Source: Helicobacter valdiviensis
Lineage (GTDB): Bacteria; Campylobacterota; Campylobacteria; Campylobacterales; Helicobacteraceae
Length of the DNA stretch: 61,933 bases
NCBI RefSeq assembly: GCF_003245365.1
Contig: NZ_NBIU01000008.1
Location: forward strand, 1 to 61,933
Direction of reading: 5' to 3'
Part shown: positions 8,884 to 19,116 of the stretch, piece after piece
How positions within the stretch are numbered: position 1 is the stretch's first letter
How the letters are laid out: every line of letters starts with the position of its first letter
Program-made: the position numbers and the translations under genes
Notes under the pieces: generated by a model
The model's input: only the letters and a program-made list of their open reading frames with translations
Database searches by the model: none
Told to the model about the DNA's origin: nothing

Positions 8884-9718
8884 AAAGATGGATACTTATT
8901 ATAATTGTCTTATTGTGCATTCTAGCGATTTTATTGAAATGCTAGAGGATAAAGCAATGGAATTATCTAATGAGGCTATCGAGCAAATAGATAAGGGCTT
9001 TATTTTAAGAACACAAAATGATACAGCTAAAATTAAAGAAAATTTGATTTTTTATGCAAATAATTTAAAAGAACTTGTGGGTAAAGATTTTGAATATAGC
9101 CTAGAAGAAAAAAGAGAAAAAAATCAAGATTGGATTAATGAGTATTGCAAGTCCATTACTCCTATTGAATGTGGAAAGCTCTACATACATCCATCATGGT
9201 ATGAAGCCAAGCAAGATAGGATTAATATCGTGATTGATCCTGCACTTGCTTTTGGAAGTGGTCATCATGAAAGCACATATAATTGTCTGCAGATTTTGCA
9301 AGAGCTTAATTTACAAGATAAAAAGTTATTAGATGTTGGTTGTGGCAGTGGAATATTATCCATTGCAGCTTGTAAATGCGGTGCAAAGGTGTGGGGTTGT
9401 GATACAGATGAAATGGCAGTAGTATCTACCAAAGAGAATGCAAGTAAAAACCAAGTAAAGCTTGAAGAGATTTGGGAAGGTTCTTTAGAAAAGATTTCTG
9501 CTTTGCAAGGTAGCTTTGATATAGTGGTAGCAAATCTTTTAGCAGATATTATTGTGGCATTACCTTTGCAATTATATGTTAAACAAGAAGGTATTTTGGT
9601 ATTATCAGGAATTTTAAATGTGTATGCAAAAAAAGTTCTTGATAAATTTAAGGATTTTGCCATTTTAAAGCAGATTGAAAATGGCGATTGGACAACTTTT
9701 GCTCTAAAAAAACAATAA
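8876..9718 (+). CDS. prmA: Ribosomal protein L11 methyltransferase
   Basis: 280 residues. DPALAFGSGHHEST (121-134) and the SAM-binding LLDVGCGSG (151-159) identify the PrmA family, which trimethylates ribosomal protein L11. The motif VVANLLADII supplies the catalytic-loop asparagine. The ATG overlaps the end of cheY by eight bases, and ftsH starts nine bases after its stop, so the three are one transcript. The cheY-prmA-ftsH order is conserved in H. pylori. Confidence 0.92.
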   Translation: MTKKMDTYYNCLIVHSSDFIEMLEDKAMELSNEAIEQIDKGFILRTQNDTAKIKENLIFYANNLKELVGKDFEYSLEEKREKNQDWINEYCKSITPIECGKLYIHPSWYEAKQDRINIVIDPALAFGSGHHESTYNCLQILQELNLQDKKLLDVGCGSGILSIAACKCGAKVWGCDTDEMAVVSTKENASKNQVKLEEIWEGSLEKISALQGSFDIVVANLLADIIVALPLQLYVKQEGILVLSGILNVYAKKVLDKFKDFAILKQIENGDWTTFALKKQ

Positions 9719-9727
9719 GGAAAATCA

Positions 9728-11659
9728 ATGCAAAAAAGACAAAATAACGAACCTAATCAGCAAGATAAAAAACCTAATAACTTTTTTAATCAAAATCCCA
9801 TTTTAGTTTTTATCGTGTTTGCAATTCTTGCCATTGTTGCGTTTAGATTTATTTCTCCTAGTGGGGATGTTGGCAATAGATTGGGTGGTGCTAGCACGAA
9901 TAAGAGCGTGAATTATTATGAATTAAAAAAGATGATTGAAAATAAAGAAGTAGATTTTGTTGCTATTGGGCAGACAATGATTAAAGCTACTTCTAATATG
10001 GGTGGGAATAAAGTGGTTTATACCGCTCAAAGAGTAAGCCCTGATAATTCTTTAATTCCGCTTTTAGAAGAAAAGCAAGTAGAATATTCTGGTTATAATG
10101 AGAGCAATTGGCTTAGCGATATGCTTTTTGGTTGGGTATTGCCTGTGTTTATTTTCTTTGCAATTTGGATGTTTTTAGCTTCAAGAATGCAAAAAAATAT
10201 GGGGAATGGAATTTTAGGAATTGGAAGTTCTAAAAAACTTGTGAATGCAGAGAAGCCTAATGTAAAGTTTGATGATATGGCAGGCAATGTAGAAGCTAAA
10301 GATGAAGTAGTGGAAATTGTAGATTTCTTGAAAAATCCAGATAGATATGCAGCACTTGGTGCTAAGATACCAAAAGGTGTATTGCTTGTAGGACCTCCTG
10401 GAACAGGTAAAACACTTTTGGCAAAAGCCGTTGCAGGCGAAGCTAATGTTCCTTTTTTCTCTGTAAGTGGAAGTAGTTTCATTGAAATGTTTGTGGGTGT
10501 AGGTGCAAGTAGGGTAAGAGATTTATTTGAGAATGCCAAAAAAGAAGCGCCAAGTATTATTTTTATTGATGAGATTGATGCGATTGGTAAAAGTAGAGCA
10601 GCAGGTGGAATGATTAGTGGTAATGATGAAAGAGAGCAAACTCTAAACCAGCTTTTAGCAGAAATGGATGGATTTAGCTCTGATTCTTCTCCTGTAATTG
10701 TTTTGGCTGCTACTAATCGTCCAGAAGTTCTTGATCCTGCATTGCTTAGACCGGGTAGATTTGATAGGCAAGTTTTAGTGGATAAGCCAGATTTTGAAGG
10801 AAGAGTTGAGATTTTAAAAGTGCATATTAAAAATATCAAACTTTCTAAAAATGTAGATTTATTTGAAGTGGCAAAGCTTACTGCAGGACTTGCAGGAGCA
10901 GATTTGGCAAATATTGTCAATGAAGCTGCATTATTGGCAGGTAGAAATAATAAAAGAGAAGTGGAGCAAAGCGACTTTTTAGAAGCAGTAGAAAGAGGGA
11001 TTGCAGGATTAGAGAAAAAATCGCGTAGAATTTCTCCAAAAGAAAAAAAGATTGTTGCCTACCATGAAAGCGGACATGCTTTAATTGCAGAGATTACAAA
11101 AGGCGCTAAGAAGGTTACTAAGGTTTCTATTATTCCTAGAGGTTTAGCAGCACTTGGTTATACTCTAAATGCACCTGAAGAAAATAAATATCTTATGCAA
11201 AAACATGAGCTTTTAGCAGAAGTAGATGTTCTTTTGGGCGGTAGAGCAGCAGAAGCTGTATTTTTAGGAGAGATTTCAACGGGTGCTAGCAACGATTTAG
11301 AAAGAGCAACAGATATTATAAAAGCAATGGTGAGCTATTATGGAATGACAGATGTAGCAGGGCTTATGGTATTGGAGAAACAACGCAATGCCTTTTTAAA
11401 TGGTGGTTTAAGCAGTTCTAGGGAATACAGTGAAGAGATGGCACAAAAAATGGATGCTTATATTAAAGAGATTTTAAATGAGAGATTTGAAGCAGTTAAA
11501 GATTCTCTAACTACCTATAAAGAAGCTATTGAAAATATCGTAAAAGAACTTTTTGAAAAAGAAAATATAGATGGAGAGAAAGTAAGAGAGATTATCTCTA
11601 CTTTTGAAGAAGAAAATAATATGCCTACGCGTCTTGTAAAAGAAGAAGAGGAAGCATAA
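9728..11659 (+). CDS. ftsH: ATP-dependent zinc metalloprotease FtsH
   Basis: 643 residues. A membrane segment near residues 22-38 and another near 130-150 bracket a short periplasmic domain. The AAA+ module has Walker A GPPGTGKT (from 222), Walker [12 protein letters not shown] and the second-region-of-homology arginines in [11 protein letters not shown]. The zinc protease motif is HESGH (446-450). It degrades misassembled membrane proteins and regulatory substrates. It is the third gene of the operon, and the next gene starts 22 bases later. Confidence 0.97.
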   Translation: MQKRQNNEPNQQDKKPNNFFNQNPILVFIVFAILAIVAFRFISPSGDVGNRLGGASTNKSVNYYELKKMIENKEVDFVAIGQTMIKATSNMGGNKVVYTAQRVSPDNSLIPLLEEKQVEYSGYNESNWLSDMLFGWVLPVFIFFAIWMFLASRMQKNMGNGILGIGSSKKLVNAEKPNVKFDDMAGNVEAKDEVVEIVDFLKNPDRYAALGAKIPKGVLLVGPPGTGKTLLAKAVAGEANVPFFSVSGSSFIEMFVGVGASRVRDLFENAKKEAPSIIFIDEIDAIGKSRAAGGMISGNDEREQTLNQLLAEMDGFSSDSSPVIVLAATNRPEVLDPALLRPGRFDRQVLVDKPDFEGRVEILKVHIKNIKLSKNVDLFEVAKLTAGLAGADLANIVNEAALLAGRNNKREVEQSDFLEAVERGIAGLEKKSRRISPKEKKIVAYHESGHALIAEITKGAKKVTKVSIIPRGLAALGYTLNAPEENKYLMQKHELLAEVDVLLGGRAAEAVFLGEISTGASNDLERATDIIKAMVSYYGMTDVAGLMVLEKQRNAFLNGGLSSSREYSEEMAQKMDAYIKEILNERFEAVKDSLTTYKEAIENIVKELFEKENIDGEKVREIISTFEEENNMPTRLVKEEEEA

Positions 11660-11681
11660 AATTTAAATATAAGGAAACAAA

Positions 11682-12296
11682 GTGAGAACAACAACGCAGA
11701 TTATCGCAAAAGAGGGTTGGAAGATATTAAGCATAGTAGGCGTTATTTTTCTCCTTTGTTGGCTATTTTCTTGGAATATACTCGCATTTATTAGTTTTTT
11801 GGCTTTTATTTGTTTAGTGTATTTTTACTACAATCCAGAAAGAATTCCAGAAGAGTATTCAGAAGATGCTATTTTAGCTCCACTTGATGCTAAGATTAAA
11901 AAAATAGAAACCAAGCAAGATGGTATTTATATAGAGCTTGCTAAACCTATTTGTTTTAGAGGGCTTTTGAGAATGCCTTTTAGTGGGTATGCTAGAAAAG
12001 ATAAAGAGGTTTTTGGTCTTTTAAATGCTAAAGAAAATACAGGAGAATATACTAAAATTAAATTTTGCAAAAATGAGGAGTTTGGTTCTAGTGATTTAGA
12101 ATTAAAGCTTTTCCCTACAATTTATTCCTATAAATTGAGTTTATATCCTAAGCAATTAGAAAAATTAGGGCAGAGAATTGGATTTTTTCTAAGTGGTAAA
12201 GCATTTATAAAGCTATCTTTAAAAACAGAATTAAAGGTGTATGAGGGAGATAGAATTTATGCAGGAAAAACATTGATAGGATATGTAAGAGCATGA
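11682..12296 (+). CDS. Phosphatidylserine decarboxylase-related membrane protein
   Basis: 204 residues with a hydrophobic hairpin at about 15-50 followed by a soluble domain. The gene occupies the place of H. pylori HP1070, between ftsH and pssA. Features resemble the Psd-related family: APLDAKIKKIE and a late GSS near residue 140 that could correspond to the Psd processing site, but I cannot tell whether self-cleavage and catalysis are retained. It starts with GTG behind AAGGAAA. Its end overlaps the pssA ATG by four bases. Lying next to phosphatidylserine synthase, a role in phospholipid metabolism is likely. Confidence 0.7.
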   Translation: MRTTTQIIAKEGWKILSIVGVIFLLCWLFSWNILAFISFLAFICLVYFYYNPERIPEEYSEDAILAPLDAKIKKIETKQDGIYIELAKPICFRGLLRMPFSGYARKDKEVFGLLNAKENTGEYTKIKFCKNEEFGSSDLELKLFPTIYSYKLSLYPKQLEKLGQRIGFFLSGKAFIKLSLKTELKVYEGDRIYAGKTLIGYVRA

Positions 12297-13015
12297 AAAT
12301 AGATCCTTTGTATATTTTACCTAATTTTTTTACTGGTGCTAGTATTTATCTTGGTGTTTTATCTATGGCTTATGCATACTCTGGGCGTTTTGAACTTGCT
12401 TGTTGGTTGGTATTGCTTAGTCTTATTTTTGATGGTTTGGATGGACGCATTGCAAGACTTACAGGCACTACGAGTAAATTTGGTGTAGAGTTTGATTCTT
12501 TGGCAGATGTTGTAGCTTTTGGTGTAGCACCTGCTATGATTTTATTTTTTTATGTAGGACATTATTATGGTAAGTTTGGTGCTGTAGTTTCAGGGCTTTA
12601 TGTAGTGTTTGGAGCCATTAGACTTGCAAGATTTAATGTAACCACTACGCAAAATGAACCTAATGTTTTTATTGGACTTCCTATACCTTCTGCTGCTGTG
12701 TTTATTGTAAGTTGGCTGCTTTTTGAAATGAGTATTGCACAAGATTATTCTAAATATTCTTCTATGCTTTTAATGGTATTGTTGATTAGTAGTTTGGTTG
12801 TAGGTTTATTAATGGTTAGTAATATCCGCTATCCAAGTTTTAAAAAAATGAGTTTTGAGCGAGTAAGCTTTGGAAAAGTGATTGTTTTATTAATGCTTGT
12901 GCTTGCTGTTTTGTTTATGTATCCTACTTATACAATTGTGGTTTTAATGAGTGCCTATGTTCTTTTTGGGCCTATTCGGGCTTTTTATTATCTTATTTGT
13001 AAAAAAAGGTGCTAA
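12293..13015 (+). CDS. pssA: CDP-diacylglycerol--serine O-phosphatidyltransferase
   Basis: 240 residues with about eight membrane segments. The CDP-alcohol phosphotransferase signature DGxxGRxxR...GxxFDSLxD is seen as DGLDGRIARL followed by FGVEFDSLADVVAFG. It condenses CDP-diacylglycerol with serine to make phosphatidylserine, the precursor of phosphatidylethanolamine. It overlaps the preceding gene by ATGA. The leucine-rich leader peptide begins one base after its stop, so readthrough from this operon could reach leuA. Confidence 0.93.
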   Translation: MKIDPLYILPNFFTGASIYLGVLSMAYAYSGRFELACWLVLLSLIFDGLDGRIARLTGTTSKFGVEFDSLADVVAFGVAPAMILFFYVGHYYGKFGAVVSGLYVVFGAIRLARFNVTTTQNEPNVFIGLPIPSAAVFIVSWLLFEMSIAQDYSKYSSMLLMVLLISSLVVGLLMVSNIRYPSFKKMSFERVSFGKVIVLLMLVLAVLFMYPTYTIVVLMSAYVLFGPIRAFYYLICKKRC

Positions 13016-13016
13016 G

Positions 13017-13100
13017 ATGAGAATACGCTTTTTAAAATACATTAGCACATTTTTGAAAAATTTTCTTACATTTTCTTTTCTTCTGCCTCTGCTCCCTTAG
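13017..13100 (+). CDS. Leucine-rich leader peptide upstream of leuA
   Basis: ATG at 13017 with AAAGG seven bases upstream opens a 27-codon ORF ending with TAG at 13098. Its C-terminus reads FLLPLLP, encoded by CTT CTG CCT CTG CTC CCT. Seven of 27 residues are leucine, and the last cluster uses CTG and CTC, codons used sparingly in the AT-rich neighbours. A GC-rich hairpin overlaps the stop and leuA starts 76 bases later. I infer a leucine-sensing attenuator leader. The geometry is not the textbook one, since the stop lies in the hairpin loop. The ORF could be fortuitous, but codon choice and position argue for function. Confidence 0.55.
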   Translation: MRIRFLKYISTFLKNFLTFSFLLPLLP

Positions 13101-13124
13101 GGGATGCAAATGTTTTTACTTTTT
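13091..13124 (+). terminator. Putative attenuator hairpin before leuA
   Basis: GCTCCC (13091-13096) pairs with GGGA (13101-13104) and GC (13106-13107) across loop TTAG, with one bulged T. Two five-T runs follow at 13113-13117 and 13120-13124. A GC-rich stem plus T-runs in such an AT-rich region suggests intrinsic termination. The leader-peptide stop codon is in the loop, so a terminating ribosome would melt the stem. Confidence 0.45.
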
Positions 13125-13176
13125 AATCATATTTTAATATTACGCAATAAAAATTAATTTACCAAAGGAAATAATT

Positions 13177-14721
13177 ATGGAAATGATAAAAATTTTTGAC
13201 ACAACTTTAAGAGATGGCGAACAAAGCCCTGGTGCTTCTATGAATACAGAAGAAAAAGTTAGACTTGCTTTGCAATTAGAAAAGCTTGGCGTAGATGTAA
13301 TTGAAGCAGGATTTGCAGCGGCAAGTCCAGGTGATTTTGAAGCAATTAGCAGAATAGGAGAGGTGGTGAAAAATAGCACCATTTGTTCTTTGTCGCGCGC
13401 ACTTACTAAAGATATTGAGATTGCAGCAAATGCATTGCGCAATGCCAAACATAAAAGAATTCACACTTTTATTGCGACAAGTAAAATTCATATGGAATAT
13501 AAGCTTAAAATGAAAGAAGATGAGGTATTAAAAAGGGCGTGTGAGGCAGTAAAACTTGCAAGAAGCTTGTGTGAAGATGTAGAGTTTAGTTGTGAGGATG
13601 CTTGTAGAAGTGATGTGGGATTTCTAAAAGAAATTGCACTAGCTGTGATTGAAGCGGGTGCTAGCACGCTAAATTTGCCAGATACTGTGGGATATAGAAT
13701 CCCAAGTGAGCTTGGAAGCTTGATTAAAGAAATGAAGGAATGCGTTGGGGATAGAGCAATTTTGTCAGTGCATTGCCATAATGATTTAGGTTTAGCAGTA
13801 GCAAATTCGCTAGAGGGGATTAAAAATGGAGCTAGACAGCTTGAATGCACAATTAATGGGCTAGGAGAGAGGGCAGGAAATACTGCTTTAGAAGAGATTG
13901 TAATGATTTTAAAAACAAGGCAAGATATTTTTAAAGGCCTAGATACGAGAATTAACACAAAAGAAATCTATGCAAGCTCTAAGCTAGTTTCAGATATCAC
14001 AGGTATCCGCCCACAGCCTAATAAAGCGATTGTTGGGAAAAATGCCTTTTCGCATGAGAGTGGAATCCATCAAGATGGTATGCTAAAAAATCGCGAAACT
14101 TATGAGATTATGAAGGCTAGTGATATAGGAATTATAGAGAGTGATGGATTAGTTTTAGGCAAACATAGTGGTAGGGCTGCTTTTAGAGATAAACTTGCAA
14201 GTTTGGGTTTTGTGGATATTTCACAAGAAGCTTTGGATAAGGCATTTGCAGAATTTAAGATTTTGTGTGATAAGAAAAAAGAAGTATATGATGAAGATTT
14301 GCGATCTATTATGAGTGCGGAGAGTATAAGCATTCCGCAAGTATTTGAGCTTGTATCATTGCAAATTGGAAATTGCTCTAATGGTGTGCCTCATGCTGCA
14401 ATTTGTATCCAAAAAGATGGCGATAAATGTGTGGATGCAGCTATCGGGAATGGGAGTGTGGATGCGATTTTAAAAACTATTGATAGAATTAGTGGATATA
14501 ATGGAGTATTAAAAGATTATAAGGTAGAGGCGGTAAGTGAGGGCAAAGACGCACTTGCTAGAGTGGTAGTAAAAGTGGAATTTGATCCAAATAAACCTGC
14601 ACTTATTGGACATGGATTACATCTTGATACGATGTTTGCCACTGCTAAGGCATATCTTGGAGCACTAAATAGTTATTTGGCTATGAAAGAGCTTATTAAG
14701 CATAAAAATATGGGGGTGTAG
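13177..14721 (+). CDS. leuA: 2-isopropylmalate synthase
   Basis: 514 residues, the full two-domain form. The HMGL-like catalytic barrel begins with [12 protein letters not shown] and carries the metal-binding HCHNDLGLA. The C-terminal LeuA regulatory domain (from about residue 390) carries leucine feedback control. It condenses acetyl-CoA with 2-oxoisovalerate, the first committed step to leucine. AAAGGA (13164-13169) precedes the ATG by seven bases. The other leu genes are not in the window. The upstream leader peptide suggests leucine control. Confidence 0.95.
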   Translation: MEMIKIFDTTLRDGEQSPGASMNTEEKVRLALQLEKLGVDVIEAGFAAASPGDFEAISRIGEVVKNSTICSLSRALTKDIEIAANALRNAKHKRIHTFIATSKIHMEYKLKMKEDEVLKRACEAVKLARSLCEDVEFSCEDACRSDVGFLKEIALAVIEAGASTLNLPDTVGYRIPSELGSLIKEMKECVGDRAILSVHCHNDLGLAVANSLEGIKNGARQLECTINGLGERAGNTALEEIVMILKTRQDIFKGLDTRINTKEIYASSKLVSDITGIRPQPNKAIVGKNAFSHESGIHQDGMLKNRETYEIMKASDIGIIESDGLVLGKHSGRAAFRDKLASLGFVDISQEALDKAFAEFKILCDKKKEVYDEDLRSIMSAESISIPQVFELVSLQIGNCSNGVPHAAICIQKDGDKCVDAAIGNGSVDAILKTIDRISGYNGVLKDYKVEAVSEGKDALARVVVKVEFDPNKPALIGHGLHLDTMFATAKAYLGALNSYLAMKELIKHKNMGV

Positions 14722-15577
14722 ATGGAGGATATTAAAAACAAAATACAATTATTTGAAGATTTCCAAGAGAAATGGAATTTAGAGAGAATTTCTAATATGA
14801 AGATTGAAGAATATACAAGTATTCAAAAAAGACAATCCAAATAGAGATGATTTTACTTATTGATTGGAAAGTAAAATGGATGTTTTAGGGAGTATTTGGG
14901 GAGGTTCTGCTTTTAAATTTGGTATATACAAAAGATGTGATACAAGCAAAAAGGAATCTCAAAATGGTAGAACATATAATGAAAACTATGCTTGGCTAAC
15001 TAGATATGGAAAAAATGAAACTGAAGCATTTTATAATGTAAAAGATAAAATTATACAAATCATAAAAGCAAGTCAAAATAATAGACTAGAGGATATAGAA
15101 AAGATAGATTTTGGTGATGCAGTTAAATGGAAAATAGCTTTTCATTATCAAAATATTAACAATATTAAAATTGTTAATATTTTTTCAAAAAATGTTTTAA
15201 ATTTGATTGCTTCTGGTGAAATTAAAGATAAAGTTAAAGATATATCAGATTTATGAAAAATTATTAAAAGATAAAAATTTATCACTAGGAGAAATGATTG
15301 AGCAAATATCCACTCCTTTGTGGGTTAAATATGGTGAGGGCAGTCAAATATATCTGGAAAAAATGAAAGAATTGTTTTGTGAATATCTAAAAAGTAATAG
15401 AAAATTAAATCAAGACGATATAGATAAATACAATCAAACCATAAACGAGATTTCATCTTTGTATTTTAAAAAGAGTTTATACCAATGCACTAAATTTGAG
15501 TTTAGTAAAAATTTGGAAGAATTAAAGAGGAATCAATATTTTTTATAGTAAAATACAATGATAAAAATGGAATATAT
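14722..15577 (+). pseudogene. mcrB: Decayed N-terminal domain of McrB
   Basis: Four reading-frame pieces carry what should be one N-terminal recognition domain. Piece one (14722-14844) ends ...EEYTSIQKRQSNK. An extra A in the A6 run at 14825-14830 would explain the shift to the frame that reads KKDNPNRDDFTY, then TGA at 14861 where the family usually has tryptophan, then LESK...LGSIWGGSAFKFGIYKR. A second shift sits near 15250 (ISDL to YEKLLKD), and a third in the T6 run near 15540 (NQYFF to IVKYNDKNG). The point nonsense mutation together with three frameshifts argues for true decay rather than a single sequencing slip. Confidence 0.75.
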
Positions 15578-15634
15578 TTGAAGGCATTAGAGCGTTATGA
15601 AGAGTTTTTAAGAAATCACTTTGAGGAAGAGATA

Positions 15635-17068
15635 ATGGAAATAAAAATGCAAAATGTGAATTTACCTTTAAACCAAATTCTTTATGGGCCTCCTGGGACA
15701 GGAAAGACTTATCATGCTATAAATAAGGCTTTGGAGATTTTGGACTACAAGAAAGATGTAAATACTTTAGATTATGATAAAATTAAAAAAGATTTAGAAA
15801 GTTTTAAGATTGATTATAAAAAAGATGATGAAAATCAACAAGAAAGAAATCAAGTAAAGGCATTATTTGATTATTATGTAAAAGAAAAGCAAATAGTCTT
15901 TACCACTTTTCATCAAAGCTATGGATACGAAGAATTTGTTGAAGGCATAAAGCTTATAATGAATGATGGTGCCAACTCTCAAGAGATGAAATATAAAATA
16001 AATGATGGAATTTTTAAAAGGCTTTGCGAAGAGGCTTTAAGGGGTGAAGAATGTAGTAGCTTTGATAACTTGATAGAAGAATTAAAAGAAAAAGCAAGTG
16101 TAAATTTAGAAAATCCAGAAAAATATTTTCAATTACCCAATACAAAATATTTCATTCAATATAAAGGTGGTAGAACTTTTGGTGTTAAATTTGAAAATAT
16201 GAGTGAAAATTATACAAATTATCCAGTAAGCATAGAAAATATAAAAAAGTTATATCAAACTTCCAGTAAAGCTGAGATATATAACCCAGCTTATGTTGAA
16301 GCTGTGTTAAATTATTTAAAATCACAAGGCTTAAAAGAATATCAAAAAACACAAAATAATGAAAAATTAAAGCCTTATATAATCATCATAGATGAAATCA
16401 ATCGCGGTAATGTGAGTAAGATTTTCGGTGAGCTTATAACCTTGATAGAACCTAGTAAAAGGATAGGTAATGAAGAAGAGTTAAGAGTAGTTTTGCCTTA
16501 TAGTGGTGAAAAATTTGGAGTGCCTAAAAATGTATATATCATAGGCACTATGAATACAGCCGATAGAAGCATCACTTCACTTGATACGGCATTGAGGAGG
16601 CGTTTTGAATTTGTTGAAATGATGCCTAAACCTGAAGAGTTAAAAAACATAGAAATAAAAGGTGAAATTGTCAATAAAACAGAAAATGTGACTATTAATT
16701 TACAAGAATTATTAAAAGCTATAAATACTCGCATAGAATATTTACTTGATAGAGAAAAAACCATAGGACATGCATTTTTTATAGGCGTTAAAAATTTAGA
16801 GGATTTAAAATCTGTTTTTCAAAATAAAATCATCCCACTTTTACAAGAGTATTTTTACAATGATTATGCTTTAATTGACGCGGTTTTAAACAAAAATGGT
16901 ATGCTAAAAGCGAAACAAATTAAATCTAAAGAGATATTTCCTAAAAGCCATTTAGAATTTGAAGAAAAAGTGGTTTATGAAATTTTAGATTTTTATGATG
17001 AAGAATGGACTAAACCTAAAATTTATCTAGATATCTATTCTAATGCAACTAAAAGTGAAAATGAATAA
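15635..17068 (+). CDS. mcrB: McrB GTPase subunit (motor domain only)
   Basis: The AAA+ GTPase is intact: Walker [10 protein letters not shown], Walker B IIIIDEINRGN, and the McrB-specific GTMNTADRS sensor. McrB rings drive translocation for the McrC nuclease at modified cytosines. I favour the ATG at 15635 (477 residues), which has GAGGA (15623-15627) seven bases upstream. The frame is open back to a TTG at 15578 that has no ribosome site. The start closely mimics the short McrB form of E. coli, which lacks the DNA-recognition domain. Since that domain is broken upstream, the locus may now make only this short form. It overlaps mcrC by up to 26 bases. Confidence 0.85.
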   Translation: MEIKMQNVNLPLNQILYGPPGTGKTYHAINKALEILDYKKDVNTLDYDKIKKDLESFKIDYKKDDENQQERNQVKALFDYYVKEKQIVFTTFHQSYGYEEFVEGIKLIMNDGANSQEMKYKINDGIFKRLCEEALRGEECSSFDNLIEELKEKASVNLENPEKYFQLPNTKYFIQYKGGRTFGVKFENMSENYTNYPVSIENIKKLYQTSSKAEIYNPAYVEAVLNYLKSQGLKEYQKTQNNEKLKPYIIIIDEINRGNVSKIFGELITLIEPSKRIGNEEELRVVLPYSGEKFGVPKNVYIIGTMNTADRSITSLDTALRRRFEFVEMMPKPEELKNIEIKGEIVNKTENVTINLQELLKAINTRIEYLLDREKTIGHAFFIGVKNLEDLKSVFQNKIIPLLQEYFYNDYALIDAVLNKNGMLKAKQIKSKEIFPKSHLEFEEKVVYEILDFYDEEWTKPKIYLDIYSNATKSENE

Positions 17069-18410
17069 CACTTTTTCCATCATCGAATACCAAGCTTTTA
17101 ATGCTGATAATTTAATAGAAGCATTTTTAAAAGATAAAGATGAAAATCAAGAGAATTTAAAAGAAAATTTAGAGCAAAAAGCTATAAAATTTTATAAAGA
17201 GCTAGAAGACTTTGCAAAAAATAATGAAAGCCTTCTAGGCTTTAAAAACAAAAATACTCTAAAAGCTAAAAATTATGTCGGTATTATACAAACCAAAAGT
17301 GGGGTTTTGGAGATCTTACCAAAATGCACGGACTTAGAAAGTTATATAGAAGAAAAAGAAACAGCAAATTTTTCTTTAGAAGAATTGAAGAAAGCTTACA
17401 GAATAGATGATAAAAAAGAATTATTTTATGATTTTAAATATGAAGAAAATTTTAAATTTAATCCTAAAAATCTTTTAATTAATATGCTAAAAACTCTAAA
17501 AGATTCTCCTTTTAAAAAATCTCAAATTTCATCGTTACAAATTTCTAAAATGCCTTTGTTTGAAGTGTTTATTGTGATGTTTTTAGATGAGTTTGATAGT
17601 GTTTATAGCAAGGGTTTAAAAAGGGATTATATAAACATTGAAGAAAACAGAACTTTTTTAAAAGGAAAATTGCAATTTAGCCAACATTTAAAGCAAAATT
17701 TAATACATAAAGAAAGATTTTTTACAAGTAGTGATGAGTTTGTGCTGGATATAGCTCCAAATCGCCTTATTAAATCCACTCTAAATTTTTTAAAATCCAA
17801 AACACTTAGTAATAAATTTAGAATTATTAAAGCCTTGCAAATGCTAGATGAGGTGAAGTTTTCTACAAATTATACAAAAGATTTTAGCTTTAAAATTTCA
17901 AGGCATTTTAGCTATTATGAGAATTTGCTTTTATGGTGTAAAGTCTTCTTACAAAACCAAACTTTTACATCTTTTCAAGGCAAAAATGAAGCTTTTGCAC
18001 TACTTTTTCCTATGGAAAAACTTTTTGAAAGTTATGTAGCTGATATGCTAAAAAAAGTAAATTTTAATGAAAATATTAAGGCGCAAAGTAGAGAAAAATA
18101 CTTATTGCAAAAGAATAATCAAGATTGTTTTATGTTAAAACCTGATTTAATAATTAATAAAGAAAATTTTATAATCATTGCAGATACAAAGTGGAAGATT
18201 TTACATAAAAGTGAAGATATAAGTCAAAGTGATTTGTATCAAATGTTTGCTTATGCAAGTAAATATAAGGCTAAAGAAGTATGGCTTATATATCCATTAT
18301 TTAAATTAGACAATAGCCTTAAAGTTGAAGAATATCAATTTAAAGCAGAAATTTTAAAGGATTGTAATAGGGTGCAATTAAAAATTCTTTTTGCGCCTTT
18401 ACCTTTTTAA
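17043..18410 (+). CDS. mcrC: McrC nuclease subunit
   Basis: 455 residues, typical for McrC. The C-terminal PD-(D/E)xK nuclease reads KPDLIIN followed by IIADTKWK, with aspartates and lysine in place. An N-terminal domain contacts the McrB ring. The reading frame is uninterrupted, unlike the N-terminal half of mcrB. The start is either 17043 or the ATG at 17061 (MNNTFSIIEY); both lie inside the end of mcrB, so translation is coupled. Confidence 0.88.
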   Translation: MQLKVKMNNTFSIIEYQAFNADNLIEAFLKDKDENQENLKENLEQKAIKFYKELEDFAKNNESLLGFKNKNTLKAKNYVGIIQTKSGVLEILPKCTDLESYIEEKETANFSLEELKKAYRIDDKKELFYDFKYEENFKFNPKNLLINMLKTLKDSPFKKSQISSLQISKMPLFEVFIVMFLDEFDSVYSKGLKRDYINIEENRTFLKGKLQFSQHLKQNLIHKERFFTSSDEFVLDIAPNRLIKSTLNFLKSKTLSNKFRIIKALQMLDEVKFSTNYTKDFSFKISRHFSYYENLLLWCKVFLQNQTFTSFQGKNEAFALLFPMEKLFESYVADMLKKVNFNENIKAQSREKYLLQKNNQDCFMLKPDLIINKENFIIIADTKWKILHKSEDISQSDLYQMFAYASKYKAKEVWLIYPLFKLDNSLKVEEYQFKAEILKDCNRVQLKILFAPLPF

Positions 18411-19110
18411 AAAGTTAAATTTTTAGCATTTATCCATAAGAAGCAGATTGAGCTTGGTGGAAATACAGTATTTGTAGCGTTAGTCTATAGCAATTTTTTA
18501 TAAATTTAACATCTAATGCAATGAAAAGAACTAGAAATCAAATTCTAATAAGGTAAAAGCTATCTGCTTATGGAGAGTTTCCATGAAAGTTCCATATAAC
18601 ATGGCACTTTTACTTACTGAATATTTTTGTAGCTTGTCATATTTTTTAAAAAGTTCTATTTTTGTAGTTTTTGTTTGGATAATCTCTTTTTTAAATATCC
18701 TAAGTTTTACCCTTTAGCTTTTTGGATTCTGATATGACACAAGAAACAAGCCCAACAAAAATAAAGCATAACACTAATGTAAAAATACCTTTTTATCATA
18801 ATTATTCTTTAAATTTAGATTTAAAATGTGATTGCAAATAGACTAAAATCTTCCTTTTTGCTTATAAAAAATGCTAATTCTACCCACCCCCCGCCCCCTT
18901 TTTTTTGCTGTTATTTGCTTAAATAAGTTGGCAATAAAATGCTGAAATTATTTTAATAAATATAGGTTTTATAGGTGTTTTTTTAATGTATTTATATCAA
19001 TGAAATTTATAATTAATTATTTTGTATTTATTTTAATTTTATTCTTTTTTGTGTGGCATTTGTTTTAACTATTTGCTTTGAGTGTGTGGGTAGATTTGTT
19101 TTTAGGGGAG
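18411..19110. other. Gene-poor region with a C/T homopolymer tract
   Basis: No supported gene up to the small ORF at 19117. Position 18887-18906 holds C6, G, C5, then T8, out of keeping with the surrounding AT-rich sequence. C/G tracts of this kind mediate phase variation in Campylobacterota, but no ORF crosses this one, so it may be a remnant. Confidence 0.5.
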
Positions 19111-19116
19111 TTTATA

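Noticed and set aside
10093-10920. Long minus-strand open frame inside ftsH
   Set aside because: It is a shadow of a clearly coding plus-strand gene, with no ribosome site and a low-complexity S/T/L-rich translation.
13488-13958. Minus-strand open frame inside leuA
   Set aside because: Shadow frame opposite a conserved enzyme; no ribosome site and no recognisable protein.
18930-18942. GG and GC in TTGGCAATAAAATGCTG, resembling a sigma-54 promoter
   Set aside because: The spacing between GG and GC is nine bases, not ten, and no suitable gene follows directly.
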